DNA of 64,000 nucleotides, taken from positions 159,714,391 through 159,778,390 of the forward strand of contig CM061142.1 in assembly GCA_030789695.1 (NCBI GenBank), given 5' to 3'. The translations under genes and the position numbers were made by a program. The DNA comes from Scilla litardierei (taxonomy: Eukaryota > Streptophyta > Magnoliopsida > Asparagales > Asparagaceae). Position 1 is the first letter of the stretch; each line of letters begins with the position of its first letter. This document shows, in pieces, positions 44,301 through 57,236 of this stretch. The notes beneath the pieces are model-generated. The model was not told the origin of the DNA. It made no database searches and saw only the letters and a list, made by a program, of their open reading frames with translations.

Positions 44301-46335
44301 AAAACGAAGTCCGCCCTCGGACTTTCTATGCTAAATGTCTGACCGGAGAATGAATAGTCTAAGGGTTTCCCTACCCTAGAAATACAAACAACGCTATATG
44401 TATATACTATACACTCATGTATATATGCACTATACCGTAGATTATACACACATATATATACACATTCTTATCCTAGAATATAGGTATACACACAGACAAA
44501 TCATCACAACACATACATAGTACTATACATTCCACATTCATCCATGTACTCACACATATATCTATTTTGATGAGAACACTCACATATATATACAGACTAA
44601 TATGTACACATATGCTAGTACACATATACATATGGACATATGTATCAATGTCGTACATAGCAATAAGTAGAAATATGTATAGATACACCCAAGGCATTAA
44701 TATACACACCAATATTTATACACTTATTCACTCAATACATATGTACTTACATAAAGATTCACACAAGAATACGATCAAAGACGTATACTATTTCATGGAT
44801 ACATATAGATATCTCTAAATACATACACATTTATATGTAATCATACACTCCTTCTATTTATATATCTACATACATACATGTTCACAGGATATTTAAACAC
44901 ACCATACTCATAAGTCACAAAGCTTGCATACTTACACATACACATACCTATGGGTATACCTAGATACATCAGAGTATAGTTCAAGTATACATCCATATGT
45001 ATTCATATCCAATATTCACTCACGTAAGTCTATATTTATACACCTATACACGGTACAAATATACTTACATACAAGCCGTCAACATAACATATATTCAATG
45101 CAGTATAAATATACACACAACACTATGTATAAATAATAGCACAAGAATTATATCAATACAGTATATGTATCTATATACACACAAGACATATCCACGTATA
45201 AATCTCATTCACATGTTACACTCACTTATCATCACATAATATATAAGTACACACCAATATTGTATAACTTGGCATACCTACTTATGTATATCTATACACA
45301 CCATTTAGTAAGCCAATATATTTCACACACTACTTATAATACACCTCCAATAATAGCTATATTCATATATACATATCTCACTATATCAATTTACACAACT
45401 ACATTCCTAGTATGCATACGCATATACGTCATCACATAGAGTCTCATATAACAATACCAACACACACAGATATTCACATAATAATATATCCATCCAACAC
45501 CGGTGTAAGCGTATCCACTTACAGTCAGACATGCAACCATATACATCTTTCATATATGTATCAAACACACAACTCTAGTACACCTAGGGCATGCCCACTC
45601 GTACTTGAGTGGAACACAAAGATCCGCACATGGATTTACACAATCAGCATGTACATATACACCACATATTACCAATACATACGTTATACCATATCTATAC
45701 ATAGTCTAGAGCTCAATCAACTATATAGGTCCATGATACACACTTCTTATATGTTACCATATGTTAACATATATACGCATGCACCTATATACTCAGACAT
45801 ACAATCATGTATATCTTCTAGTACCCATCCAACATTCACAAATGTATCATTGTACAAGATCTACCATATCAATATCAATACACACAGATAACCATACAAA
45901 ATTATATTCATCTATATACATGCATAAGCGTACCAGCTTACAGCCATACATGTATTATATACTCATCACATATATCAACTCATAACACTAATACTCTTAA
46001 GACATATCCACACACACATGGATGGAACTCAAGGATCCACACATGCATTTGCACGCTCTACATGTGCATACATCACATACAGTATATAGCCACTATACAG
46101 TACAAATATATAATGATATAGGTATCCACACACATATAAGAATAACGATTACAACCATACATATAACTATATACATATCACGTATATCACCACGTATGCA
46201 TATACAACACAATAGACAACCATAATATACTCACATTCCAAAAGTATGCCAGCTTATACATGAGTGGGACACATGGATCCCTAGATCCATACATACATGG
46301 GTGTATACACCATACTTTATATATATATATATCTA

Positions 46336-46854
46336 TCTATTCTATAAAAGAGGGATGTTATCAAGAGAAATTGGATAAGAGAATTTGGACATGAGAAATT
46401 GGATAAGAGAATTTGGATATCTATTATATAAAAGAGGGATGTTATCAAGAGAAATTAGATAAGAGAATTTGGACATGAGAAATTGGATAAGAGAATTTGG
46501 ATATCTATTCTATCAAAGAGGGATGTTATCAAGAGAAATTGGATAAGAGAATTTGGATATCTATTATATAAAAGAGGGATGTTATCCTAGGTGGCAATGA
46601 GAATTTGGGTAAGAGAATTTAAAGCTTTTGAATCTTATCCTACTAGGACAAAGCTTTGTCCTACATGGCAAGTTTGTCCTAGGGGGCAATGACAATTTTG
46701 GGGGGGGGGGGACTTAAATTTTGGGGGAAAACTTAAATTTGGGGGGAAACTTGAAATTTTATGGGAAAACTTGAAATTTGGGGGAACTTGAAATTTGTGG
46801 GGGGAAACTCAGCCATTAAATAAACCGTGCCCTATGGGCATGGGTAATGACTAG
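46336..46854 (+). mobile_element. Helitron-like non-autonomous insertion (519 bp)
   Basis: The 5' end TCTATTCTATAAAAGAGGG is preceded by A. The 3' end has the small hairpin TGCCC-TAT-GGGCA, then 12 bases and CTAG, followed by T. TC...CTAG ends, a 3' hairpin and insertion between A and T without TSD are Helitron hallmarks. The 5' third is a tandem repeat and the middle is G-rich. There is no coding capacity. Confidence 0.65.
46337..46586 (+). repeat. 28-bp higher-order tandem repeat
   Basis: Two 28-bp subunits alternate: A begins CTATTCTATAAAAGAGGG and B begins GAGAAATTGGATAAGAG. The order is A-B-B-A-B-B-A-B-A. Spacings between successive A starts are 84, 84 and 56. Confidence 0.88.
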
Positions 46855-47781
46855 TACATATATATATATATACACATATACTTATACTTACTACATACAT
46901 CTCAACCAATACAATCACTCTATTGCACCTACCTCTGATAGTGCAACCATATACGGACATATATACTTATAATATCGCATACCAACATATAATCACACCA
47001 ATAGCTAAGGTAGTAGCATATACATATAATTATTCCATGTATACCATCATACACTCTTATACATCCAAATGTACATCAACCTAGACGTACAAGCAACATC
47101 AATATACCAACACATATATCATGAATTTATTTATACACCAATATTTATACTCATAGATACTTCATATATATATATATACACACACACACATCCCTTAGAT
47201 ATCCATAAACAAACATATCTCCTTACATCCCTTAAATATAATTCAGTATCTATACTTACTACTCTATACACAATCATATAGTCATACATATACACTCAAA
47301 TGTAGACAATGCGTGTATTAGCACATTTTTACATATGACACCCGGCATTTATTACACAGATAGCATGCCTTACACATATGTTCCCACATCATATAATATC
47401 TACTCCTCAATCTATACAAACAACATTACTATATATCCCTCATAGTTCGTTCATATACGAATACATATATTATGAATTATAAGGATACACACAAGCAATC
47501 ATACACGTATCTATAACGTATCGTAAATAGCTATAGATACACACCTATAAAATTACATGCCAATATACATACGATACTTATATATCTATACAAACACATA
47601 ACCCCTCACACATATATGTACATATACAAACGACTACCAATGCTTACCCTCAAGAAGATCTGTATCTTGGGCTTTTTAATACCAGGGCTTCACTTCACGG
47701 TTGGTCACATACCCATCTTAGGACATAACTACCCATATGGAGTATTACATGTACTACGCTACGCACACTACAGTGCAGGGA

Positions 47782-47799
47782 CCTGTATGGGCCACTAAC
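47782..47799 (-). promoter_or_regulatory. Primer-binding-site-like motif
   Basis: On the minus strand this reads GTTAGTGGCCCATACAGG, directly inside the LTR. It is a variant of the TGGTGGCCCATGCAGG motif at 3368 and 28663. Confidence 0.5.
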
Positions 47800-50734
47800 T
47801 GTAACGACCCGGTCCTCGGGATACCCGATAAGTACGAATCCGTATCAGGTATTCCCGAAGAGGCGAGTGTTACATAGAAAGAGAGAATGGAAGAAAGTAA
47901 AAGAACACTGCAGGTCACTGCGCACGTACTGGGAAGTACAAGTAAAGCTCCATCACAGATAAAACACTGAGAAAATAAACAAAAGTACAATATTTCATTT
48001 TATTTATACAATGAGGCAACCTTTTACATACACCATCTGTCAAAAGAGAGAAGCTACACTGAGACAAACATAATGTTATACAACTCCAAGTCCAGATCCA
48101 ATTTATACAACTCCAACATCCTCATTTTCACAACCCTAAGTACAAAGGTCTACCCGAAAAAGAAACACCAAAGTACAAGTCTCTCATCATACCCCTCGCC
48201 ACCGAATCCTACAACTGTTCACCAACTCCAAAGCTCCAGCCTCTTGCTCCAAGCTCCAACTCACACAACCTGAAAGTCAACGTGGACACGTCAACGCGTG
48301 ACCCAATAGAAACTCCTAACACTCTAGTAGAACCTAGTTTTAGAACTGGTCTACCTATCTAGGGAGGGTGGTCTAACATGTAAGGTTCATGGTGCATAAA
48401 AGTGATCACATTCCAACATGCGAACCTAATTATGAGAACTTGCAAAACATGCATATGAAACCATACTATGAAATGCAGATATTGAAAGGAAGCATAAGAA
48501 CATGTTACCATGGGATAGCAGCATTAAAGTAAACAAAAGGAAGGAGACATGAGATAACAACATTTATACATTAAAGACAATAACTATAAGTTGTTGATTC
48601 ACATGTTTGGAACTCGTGTAAATTGTAGGACGCTAAGGAGGTGGACTTCACCCAGGGTGGGTGAAAAAGTGGTACCACTCCAGTGACACGAGCACTGGAG
48701 GGGCCTCTCGTAACTCCGTACCCGACTGGATAAGGTACCGGAGCGAGAGTCATCTCGGTTTTTCTGTCGGACAAATGGAGAAAACCATCATTTACCGACA
48801 TGGTGCGACACGAGCACACCAGCGACCTCTCTAGCCCTCTTAAACACCCCTTCCGGGGGTGACACATTGGGCGAGATAATCGTACTACCGTCCGCTCCTT
48901 AACACCTAAAATTTACCTGTGTTCCCCCAAACACACATCTGGAGTCTCACCCTTTTCAAGAATAGACCGAGTCCTCCAATGTCAGACTCTCTGCTCACTC
49001 TCAGTTTTTAGCACATTTTATCGTTTCATCGTCTAGTGGCCTCTACTGCCGCTTTTACATCTTTCCATTACTTTCATCACTTCACCGATGTCGTGTTTTA
49101 AACAACGAACATCGTCTTTCCATTCACTTAATTACATCCTTTTCCAAAGTGCAAACATTTCATGAACATCTTATAAAAACGTATCTCAAGAGCGTACTAT
49201 TGTGAGCACAAATAGCATAAACAAATTTAACTTAAGTTAGACATATTTCTCATCATCATCATCACATAAGACATAATATATGAACGGATTAATAGATGAA
49301 ATTGAATAAAACATAAATTGACAAAGTATGGCAATTAACATGATCAAATTCAGCTTAAGACAAAAATACAACATAACAATTTCTAAGCAAAGTTAACACA
49401 TGATCTGTCTAAACTGTCACAATAGAAAGAATGCTACTGCCGACCTATCTACAGTTAGATTTAGCTTCTGGTCCCTTCTTCAAATTTGTAGATCTATGGG
49501 TTCTACATAAGCACACCAAATTTCAGAGAATAATTCCAAGTATATGAATTATGGTGATTTTTCTCATAACAGGCACAGTTTCAGTCTGCAGAAACAGAAA
49601 CTGTGGCATTTCCAAGTCCAAATTACTACTAGTTTATGACAGAGTAAAAATTTGAAAAAATTATGGATTGAAAATCTTGAAGCCAGCTTTCCAACGGCAC
49701 CAAGATCATTACGTTTCAGTAAGTGTGCAGGGTTTTCTACTCATTTTACTGAAGGGTGTCCAGACTGTCTAAAAACAGACCAGTTTCTTTCAGAAATTGA
49801 ATTTTTACCCTAGTTTTCAGTTCGAATTTGCAAAACTTGTAAATGTGAAAGTTATTAAGGACTTCAATATGAGCAATATATAATTTTTATGCATTTCCAT
49901 GTAGCCAATTAAGTTTTGCAAGCTACCAAAGTCTCAGCCAATTCTGTGTAAATTTCAGCATGTTGTTCATCTAGCTAATTTCACATAACATATTAACATA
50001 AATGGATTCCTAGTCCTAAAACTAAATTCTACTATAAGTGATAGGAATTTATACCTCCAAAGTCCTCCAAAATTTTCTTTCGCCCTTCTTATTTCCTTGA
50101 TGAATTTTTTGGTCTCCTAGTCTCCTCCTTCAACCTCCTAGCTTGGCCTTCAAAATTGGGATTTTTGGAGTATTTTTGGTGAGAATTTGGAGGTAAAATG
50201 ATAAGGAATAGATGTGGGTTTTTGGTGGTGGGATGGGTGGTGCTTAGGGAGGAGAGTGGTGGTGGGAAGGGGGAGCAAAGGGGAGAAAAAGGGTGGTATT
50301 TTCAGCCAAGGCTGAAATAAGGGAGAGAGAGAGAGAGTTTTGAGTTTTTTTGCTTTTGATTTTTCATTGCCTTGAAAATTCGTTTCCCTAAAATCCTCTC
50401 CACCCTTCATCAAGTCAAGATCTGAGCCATGTGTTATCTCTTTAACTCATAAGATGACACCTCACTAGTGTGTTGTCATGGTTAAAATTTTTCTCAATTT
50501 GTATTTAATGAAAAATAAAAATACAAGAAGAAATACCTTATACACCGTAAATACATTGTATTCATCCAAATACTCCTATTCACTAATATCAAATGATGAG
50601 TTTAAAATCTTATAAAAATAATTCCCACACCAAATAGTTAAAATAAAAATACAGGCATACTCCCAAAAATAATGCGTATGCATTTACGCCAAAATACGTA
50701 TAAATACGCGTACATTAAAATTGGGGTTATTACA
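47800..50734 (-). repeat. 5' LTR of minus-strand LARD (2.94 kb)
   Basis: On the minus strand it runs TGTAATAACCCC...GGGTCGTTACA. It has a single copy of the segment duplicated in the other LTR and no MITE, so it shows the ancestral layout. Confidence 0.88.
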
Positions 50735-51610
50735 CAATCGTTCAAGTATCGATGTAAATTCAATATATAAAGATGTATAGGGCTTGTGAATCCCTACTAT
50801 AGATCTCAAGTAATCAATGCAAATTATGAATTTCAATATTACTAAACTTTGGTTTAAGGTGAATTTGTCGTAAATAAATAGAGAACCAACGCACGCTCTC
50901 GTGCTACGCTGTAGCAATCTAAACTAGAGCCTCGCTCTCACACAAGCCTAGTTCAAAATACAAGCTTTAAGATCGACACTTATATCCAATCCCAACTCAA
51001 GCTCGCTCTCGTGCAACTTAAGTTCGGATCTAGATCGTAATAGTTCGTACTCGTTTCACCATCATGCAAATGAATATAAGTATAGAAATATAATAAAGAT
51101 ACTAGCCTTGGTCGCTCTCATGCACCAAATCTAGTGAATCTCGATTATATATCTAAATCAAATATCTAGGGCTTCCCATAGATCAAGATCCTCTCTCGAG
51201 CTCTAAATATCCAATGGAAATCCCTAACTATCCGTAATAATCCAATCACAACCTAACCTTTAGCAATCCTAGCAACATTGAAATCCAACAAATATCACAA
51301 ATCTTACTTTAGATCCATATGGTTCATCCCTTTGCCCTAGAGCAAGGGAATTACTCACAAATCATCATGAAAATCACAAGGGAAATAAGATTGACAAGAG
51401 AATTCATTGCAAAACTTAGATCTAAGAAGAGATATATCATAAAAATGTAAACTTGCAAGAGTTTTAGAGATACTAATGTCGATTACAAGCTTCAGTAATA
51501 AAATCAATATCCAAGTCTTCAATCTCTCGTCAAAAGAAATCTCCAAACTAGAACTAAAACTTTCAAAATAAAAGTATGGAGTCCTTCCTTGGGCTGCCTG
51601 CAGATCTGGC

Positions 51611-51619
51611 TATTTATAT
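51611..51619 (-). promoter_or_regulatory. TATA-like box of solo LTR
   Basis: On the minus strand this reads ATATAAATA, downstream in LTR sense of the palindrome cluster. Confidence 0.5.
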
Positions 51620-51701
51620 GTGCCCAAAAAGCTGCAAAAATCCTGACAATTCTACCCCTGGTCGGCCTCAAACCCTAGTTTGCAATCTGGGCTGACAGCG
51701 C

Positions 51702-51995
51702 CACTCGGTCGAGTGAGGAATCTGCTTCAGAATCGAAATATCAGCATTCTAGGCTCCTCAGACTACTCGATCGAGTAGTCTGCTCGCTCGGTCGAGTGGA
51801 GTTTTCTGCAGATCCTCCAAAAAACTTAGAAGTGTCAAAGATTATCTTCACAAAATTTTGCTCCACTCGGTCGAGTGGAATCCTCACTCGATCGAGTGGA
51901 AATTCCCACTTGGCCGAGTACATTTCAGCTCTCAATCAGGCTTGATTCGTCGTATCAGCTTCACTCGGTCGAGTGAGCCGCGTCACTCGACCGAT
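51702..51995. repeat. ACTCGGTCGAGT palindrome cluster in solo LTR
   Basis: About eight sites of ACTCGGTCGAGT, ACTCGATCGAGT and related forms lie in 290 bp. The central GTC or ATC replaces the GCC that dominates in the gag-only LTRs. Confidence 0.88.
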
Positions 51996-52305
51996 TAGCC
52001 TGTAAATATTCTCAAAACTCCTTCTTCTTGCTTCCTCGTTGATTTCTGCGCCTCTCTTCCTCTTCTACTCATCTGCCAGCGCCGTTAGCCCCCTGAAATC
52101 ATCATTAATAACGCTCTGGGGTGTGTGTATGTGCTCATGGCTCCAAACCGCTTTCGATTGCTCCATATCTCCTGAAATCAGACGAAACCAAGAAATAGTA
52201 AAAAGTATCTGAAATCGTCGTATGATCGTAAAGATCGCGATATGAGCAATCGAAATGGCATGTAAAAATGCAGAATAAAGTGTAAAATATGATCCTATCA
52301 ATGGC

Positions 52306-52834
52306 ATTGGTGCTTCGCTGGTTAGGTGTAACAGCACTAATGCATATGGATTAGTCGATACCCCCTTTGTATGCTATATTATGAATGACATCCTTGGCTT
52401 GACCCTGTTAGTCACAATTGCACAAGTAGGAACTTTGAACTTTATGGTCTCCCTTTTTATGTGATTTGTCTAGCTTGCTACTAGCTAAATACCTCAAGTT
52501 CCAATTTCGAACAGATGTTGTCATCATAATATCCCTTATTTTCACGTAATGCCATTATCTCGTATTTTGGCCACTTGAGAAGTCGGGGTACCTATTGTGA
52601 TGATACTAGGTTTCAGGACTAGTTACAGAAGTTATGGTGATGTTAAGAGTATATATTCAAATATAACATCTCTTGTTTTCTTGATGCTATGATATCACAT
52701 TATATTTCATGCTATAAACAACTTATTTTACTAGATCGTTATCATTCATCAAGTCTTCCCGTTGATAGTTTAATTGCTTAGCAATGATCGGTCTTCTTAA
52801 TTTAGAGGATGGAATTTTTGTAAGGAGGGAAGAA
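52306..52834 (+). other. End of decayed Ty3 internal region with polypurine tract
   Basis: This non-coding stretch ends with AAGGAGGGAAGAA (52822-52834), directly before the LTR start TGTAACGGCC. I see no integrase sequence. Confidence 0.6.
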
Positions 52835-55800
52835 TGTAACGGCCAGTTTTTGTCGTGCACGTTTTTCCATAACGAAAACGATTTCAAACGATTTCAAATT
52901 GAGTAAATGACTTTTTTCTATTTTTTGTCTCTCAAATCTAAAAATGGACTTCATTTTCCTGATCCCCGTGACGATACAGACCTGTGGTATTATTTTCGTA
53001 ATTTTTCGAAGTCGTTTCATCTTAGGGGTAAACTCGTAATTTCGTATTATCTACGTTTTACTAATTACTCTTTAACCTCACTTATATTAATTAACCACCA
53101 ACCTAGCCTACCCTTAGCAGCCCAACACAAAAACGTGTAATCACGTTTAAGTTTTCCCTAAACAGGTTCATCCCCCAAACAATTTGTCAAACACTAATTA
53201 ATACTCACATTAATTATAATTAACCAATATATTTTTAATTCCTTAACCTATTTAACCCTTCCCCCTCCTCTCATTCATAGGCAACCCATCACCATGAGCT
53301 ACGATAGATCTTCCTCCGACAGTGCCCGAACTCGACCCAGCCCCCCTCTACATCACAGGCGTTCCTGTCGTGCCCGAAAGCCTCCACCGCCACTGACCTC
53401 CCCACCGCCTGCTCCGTCGAGATGATCCACGCCATGTCAGTCATCCATGATAACCTACCCTGCATGGAAGTCTACGAATGCAACTCAGCAAACCCAACCC
53501 CTCCACTGCCTTGGTCACCCACGCTCAACCTCTTCTCCACCGAAACCCGACGTCAGCCCTGCCTCTTCCCCCCATCTTCGACCCCATCTCCTTCCACCAC
53601 TGCCCTAGCCCACGGAGTCATCGTCGGCGACGTCGCTGCCACCCTCAGGTGCCACTCATCTCCTCCTCTGCTCCGAAGAAGCTCATGAGGGCCCCAGTGC
53701 TGTCGTAGCAAGCACCGCCCTCCCCCGCTTCCCTCTCTCCTTGCCGACGCCGCTTGCGCCACCTCGCACCTCCTTCCACGACCCCACCCCATATTGACGA
53801 ACCCCACGAGCCTCCCCTGCCTCCACGAACGACAAACACATACTCTCCCTCCATGTTCGCGTCCCCCCACCCCTTAGCTCATCTGCTTCCTCTCCGCCAC
53901 CCTCGTCGGACCCCGCCACTGTATGCCGCCATCACCAACGCCTGCGAGTTCCCCCCTCCGATCTACCCCAGCTTCACCGACACCCCTCCCTTGGGGCGTT
54001 CTCCGTCGCCACTCCACCGTGGCCCTCCGCCGCGACCCACCCGACCTCCACCACCCTAGCGCCGCCCCACCGAGGCCGGTCCGATGACCCTCGCTGCCCA
54101 TGCAACGTGAAAAACGAAGAGAAGAGAGGGAGATGGAGGGTAGAATAAAAGGGTATATACGTATTTTATACGTATAATACTTAGTATATTATATTTACTT
54201 ATATATATTAAATGGGGTTTTGATCTAAAATTGACAAAAAATTGTCTATGTACCAAAAAATACACGGTAAAGGCCAGAATATCCAGCACGTCGCGTAGAA
54301 CGCGTAGACGCTGAAATCATCCAAATCTGAAACTTATATTTTAAAAATGATTTTTCAAAGATTTAAGTGATTAATTCTAAATTGCTTTTAAAATTTGTAT
54401 CTTCTAAAAATACGCGTATTTTCCAAATACAAAAATATGTTGGTGTTCTACTAATCAAGACGAACATTTTGACCTATCATATGAAGATTTCTAACGTGTA
54501 TATTTTTCTGAATAAATCGTGGAACATTTAGGATTGTTAATTTTTAACGTAGTTTTAATTCTAAAAATTGTTTTTGAGATTTTAAATTTTATTAAAAATA
54601 CATATGAGCTTCATAAAATTATTTTCTTACTATATAAAATTATTTTACTCACGTCTAGCCTATCAAAAAATTATCATTACATATTTTGACGGGGTTTAAG
54701 CTATAATAAAAGTACAACTGAGTTCGATAAATAGACAGAAATAGTACAACTCTTAACCAGTGTCTTCTTATGTTTGCAGGTACCGTTTCTTGAGCACGAG
54801 CACCCCTAGCTCTAGTCGCGGCTTCCTACGATGATTCTCAAGCTAGTAAGTCACTCTAATTCTAAATTTAGAAATTTCGATAGTGTACGGGTATGACCGT
54901 AGGATATCCCATATAGCCTCAGAACGGTTATTAACCTGAACAAATGATTAGAGACCTAATTAACCATGGAGATAATCAAATACAGAACAACTATTCACTT
55001 AAACTAACAATTTTTGTATTCCATATTTGTTGGACTTGTCTTTATCCTCAAATTTCTTAGCATCCTCTTTGCTTTAATTTCTGGTTTTCAATAAGAAAGG
55101 CAATCTGTGGTCCTGTTTTAACTATTAAAGTGGTATAGATCTAACTAAATATGGAACTCTAAATAAACATGAACTACTCTACTTTTTGTTAATCGATGGA
55201 ACAGATGTGATTATTGGCGTTCTTAACATTGGTATCACCCGGTGTCTAGGATCGTTTGTGCCAAAGTTTGGATCACCCTGCTTGCGGGGATTGTGACATG
55301 ATTGGCCAAACCTTACTGGTCGTGTATGCCTGGATCAATGTCAGAATTCCAATTATCATCAGTTGCAACCATTGATTTTAAATACATTTAAGTAAGTTAC
55401 TTCAACCATTCATCGCACATAAACTCTTATTTCACTTTGATAACTTCCTTGTCTCGTTCACCCTTGCCTTTCTTACTTGTCACATGAAAACTATGCATGA
55501 AATATCGATACACTTGTTGCACGATTGCTCACGTATAAATATTCCCACCACCTGAAGCATGTCATATACAGTTCGTTGATTGCTATTGAAAAATCTTGCT
55601 CAATTATAATCTGAAATGTTGTCTGAAATGACGTCAACAAGACTGATTGACATACCATGTTGAAACATAATGAATGAATGACAATATAATGCTAGACATA
55701 TTGAGATTGAATGCTTAAAATAACTGGCACTACATTGGGTTTGGGGTAACTTATATTTGAGAACGTGTGGGAGCGACCACGAGCTATCTACACATTACAC

Positions 55801-56535
55801 CATACCGTACCGACCATCTAAAATGAAATGTACTGCCTAAAGTGAAGTGAGATCCGCCCGGGTGAGCACCCCCGTGGTAGGAGATGGGCTCAATGGTCGC
55901 ACACTATACTTTCCTATATAAGTCACGTAGTTTCTCGCTTTATTGATGCTTAGTTGTCCTTTTATTGCTACTGCATCTACCTACTTGTCTTACTATTGTT
56001 ACCACACTGCATGCTGGTTAAAATGTTGTTACTACTATATCGCATATGCCATACCACAATTGTTGCTCTTGTACATTACTTTTTGCACTTGTATAGTCAC
56101 CGTTTACTTTGCTTTTCCCATTTGTATGCATGTCTGCGCTTACCCTACTTGTTGTACTTGCATGATCATCTTTAATTATTTACCATAGCCTATTCCATAC
56201 TTTTGCACTACTCTATTTCTATTGCTAGAATTGTTGTGACTTATCTACGGTTCCATCTTCGTGGCACCGGCAAACGACGCACAGGTTGACGTAGGTGCTC
56301 CTGGGTTCACAGAGCCAGAGTTTGACCTTGAGACGGTAGCTTTTAGAGTTACATTCACATATGTACTTCTTTTCTTTCATATGTCCTTGTTGTATAATAT
56401 GGATTGTAATAAAATGGACACTATTTGAGTATTTTTGTACATCTCTGCATCGTGGCTATATTGTTTTCGCTGGTAATCTGCAGACCTGCAAATGCAATCA
56501 AATAAGTAATGGCCCACTTAGAGTGGGTCATTACA
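52835..56535 (+). repeat. 3' LTR of decayed Ty3 element (3.7 kb)
   Basis: The LTR runs TGTAACGGCC...GGGTCATTACA. It has a GC-rich block at about 53280-54070, AT-rich flanks, and an acceptor-like TTTGCAG/GT at about 54774-54782. Overlapping frames on both strands of the GC-rich block are low-complexity and not called. The right flank ggatg is its candidate TSD. Confidence 0.65.
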
Positions 56536-57236
56536 GGATGGCTCTCTCTCTTTTATAGGGGATGAGTAGTTTTCTTCAATATAGGCCTCTTGATCTTCTA
56601 ATCTTCTTTCAAATCTTGAATCCAATCTTCATTGATTTGATAGGCCTTAATAATTTGGAAAATCCTCTTTAAATTAGTCTTAAAATAGATTAGGAACTCC
56701 CCATAATTGATTGGAGTCAAACCTGGGCGTTTGACTGGTCAAACTGGTCAAATTAGAGTGTAACATGAATTCTGATACTCGACACAGTAGTGTGCCAATT
56801 TGTCACGGCTGTGTTGTTTGATCTTTGGCCTTATTATGGATTTCATAAAGTCAGCACGGTCGTGTCACAATTTTGCATGGCCGTGTGGCCATATACAGGA
56901 AACTTCCTAGTTTACTGTATATTTTAAGACACGGTCGTGTTGCCTGCTACTGGAAATCTTTGAAGTTGCTGTCTATTTTAGGACTTGGTCGTGTCGTTCT
57001 CGCATGGGTGTGTTGCTTTGGACCTTCATGTATATTTTTGATTCTGATACACACGACTGTGCGGCTGACACGTATGGCCGTGCAACCCCTGTTTTTGCAC
57101 GTATCATTGTCATTTGACTGTCGGTTGACCTAAAACTTACTAGATAGACGTAAAACTTACTAGATAGATGTATTAGATCCAAATGACTTGTTTTGCATCC
57201 TGAAAATTATGTTTTGGCTTCAGTTAGAGAACTAAC
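56536..57236 (-). repeat. Copia LTR-like sequence with palindrome cluster
   Basis: On the minus strand this follows truncated copia pol and probably belongs to that element's 3' LTR; its outer end is cut at 56536. It contains CACGGTCGTGTC-type palindromes (56781-57084) and a TATAAAA stretch at about 56551-56557. The junction with pol at about 57236 is abrupt, implying a deletion of RT and RNase H. Confidence 0.45.
56781..57084. repeat. CACGGCCGTG-type palindrome cluster
   Basis: Sites such as CACGGCTGTG, CACGGTCGTG (twice), CATGGCCGTG and CACGACTGTG are irregularly spaced over 300 bp. Confidence 0.8.

Larger units (their letters stand above)
44301..47781 (-). other. LARD internal region: TA/CA-rich low-complexity DNA
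   Basis: It consists of 3.5 kb of degenerate ACATAC, TATATG and CACATA words, G-poor on the plus strand, very like 1-1700. Translations are Tyr/Thr/His/Ile-rich artefacts. A Helitron-like insertion lies at 46336-46854. Confidence 0.75.
39848..50734 (-). mobile_element. LARD-like LTR element, complete, minus strand
   Basis: It spans 10.9 kb, bounded by TGTAACGACC on the left and ...TTATTACA on the right, with TSD caatc (39843-39847 and 50735-50739). The minus orientation is set by the primer-site-like motif next to the right LTR (47782-47799) and the polypurine tract next to the left LTR (44287-44300). The internal region has no coding capacity. The LTRs differ by roughly 3% near their ends by eye. 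It carries a hAT-type MITE and a Helitron-like insertion. Confidence 0.88.
39684..52300 (-). mobile_element. Solo LTR of an Athila/Tat-like family, interrupted by a LARD
   Basis: The minus-strand LTR consists of 39684-39847 and 50740-52300 (about 1.72 kb), flanked by the TSD atggc (39679-39683 and 52301-52305). On the minus strand it starts TGATAGGATC at 52300 and ends in a CCGGGACGACCA-like terminus, related to the gag-only LTRs. There is no internal region or second LTR, so it is the product of LTR-LTR recombination. An acceptor-like CAG, a palindrome cluster (51702-51995) and a TATA-like box (51611-51619) are conserved in order. Confidence 0.85.
38246..56535 (+). mobile_element. Decayed Ty3 element, 3' part with LTR
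   Basis: A host element entering from the left of the nest consists of a reverse-transcriptase remnant (38246-38805), an unassigned stretch, non-coding sequence after the solo-LTR insertion (52306-52834), a polypurine tract and a 3.7-kb LTR. Its LTR starts TGTAACGGCC like the LARD-like LTRs, so those LARDs may derive from relatives of such an element. That link is inference. Confidence 0.6.

Noticed and set aside
45412..45891. 159-codon frame in the TA/CA-rich tract.
   Set aside because: The His/Ile/Tyr/Thr composition is a translation of degenerate ACATAC repeats in non-coding LARD DNA.
53422..54059. Overlapping Pro/Ser-rich and Gly/Arg-rich frames in the LTR at 52835.
   Set aside because: This is the same GC-rich LTR effect; no start context, domain or conservation supports a gene.
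52835..56535. Reading the 3.7-kb LTR as a solo LTR.
   Set aside because: Its flanks (aagaa and ggatg) do not match, and a polypurine tract lies directly upstream, which marks it as a 3' LTR.
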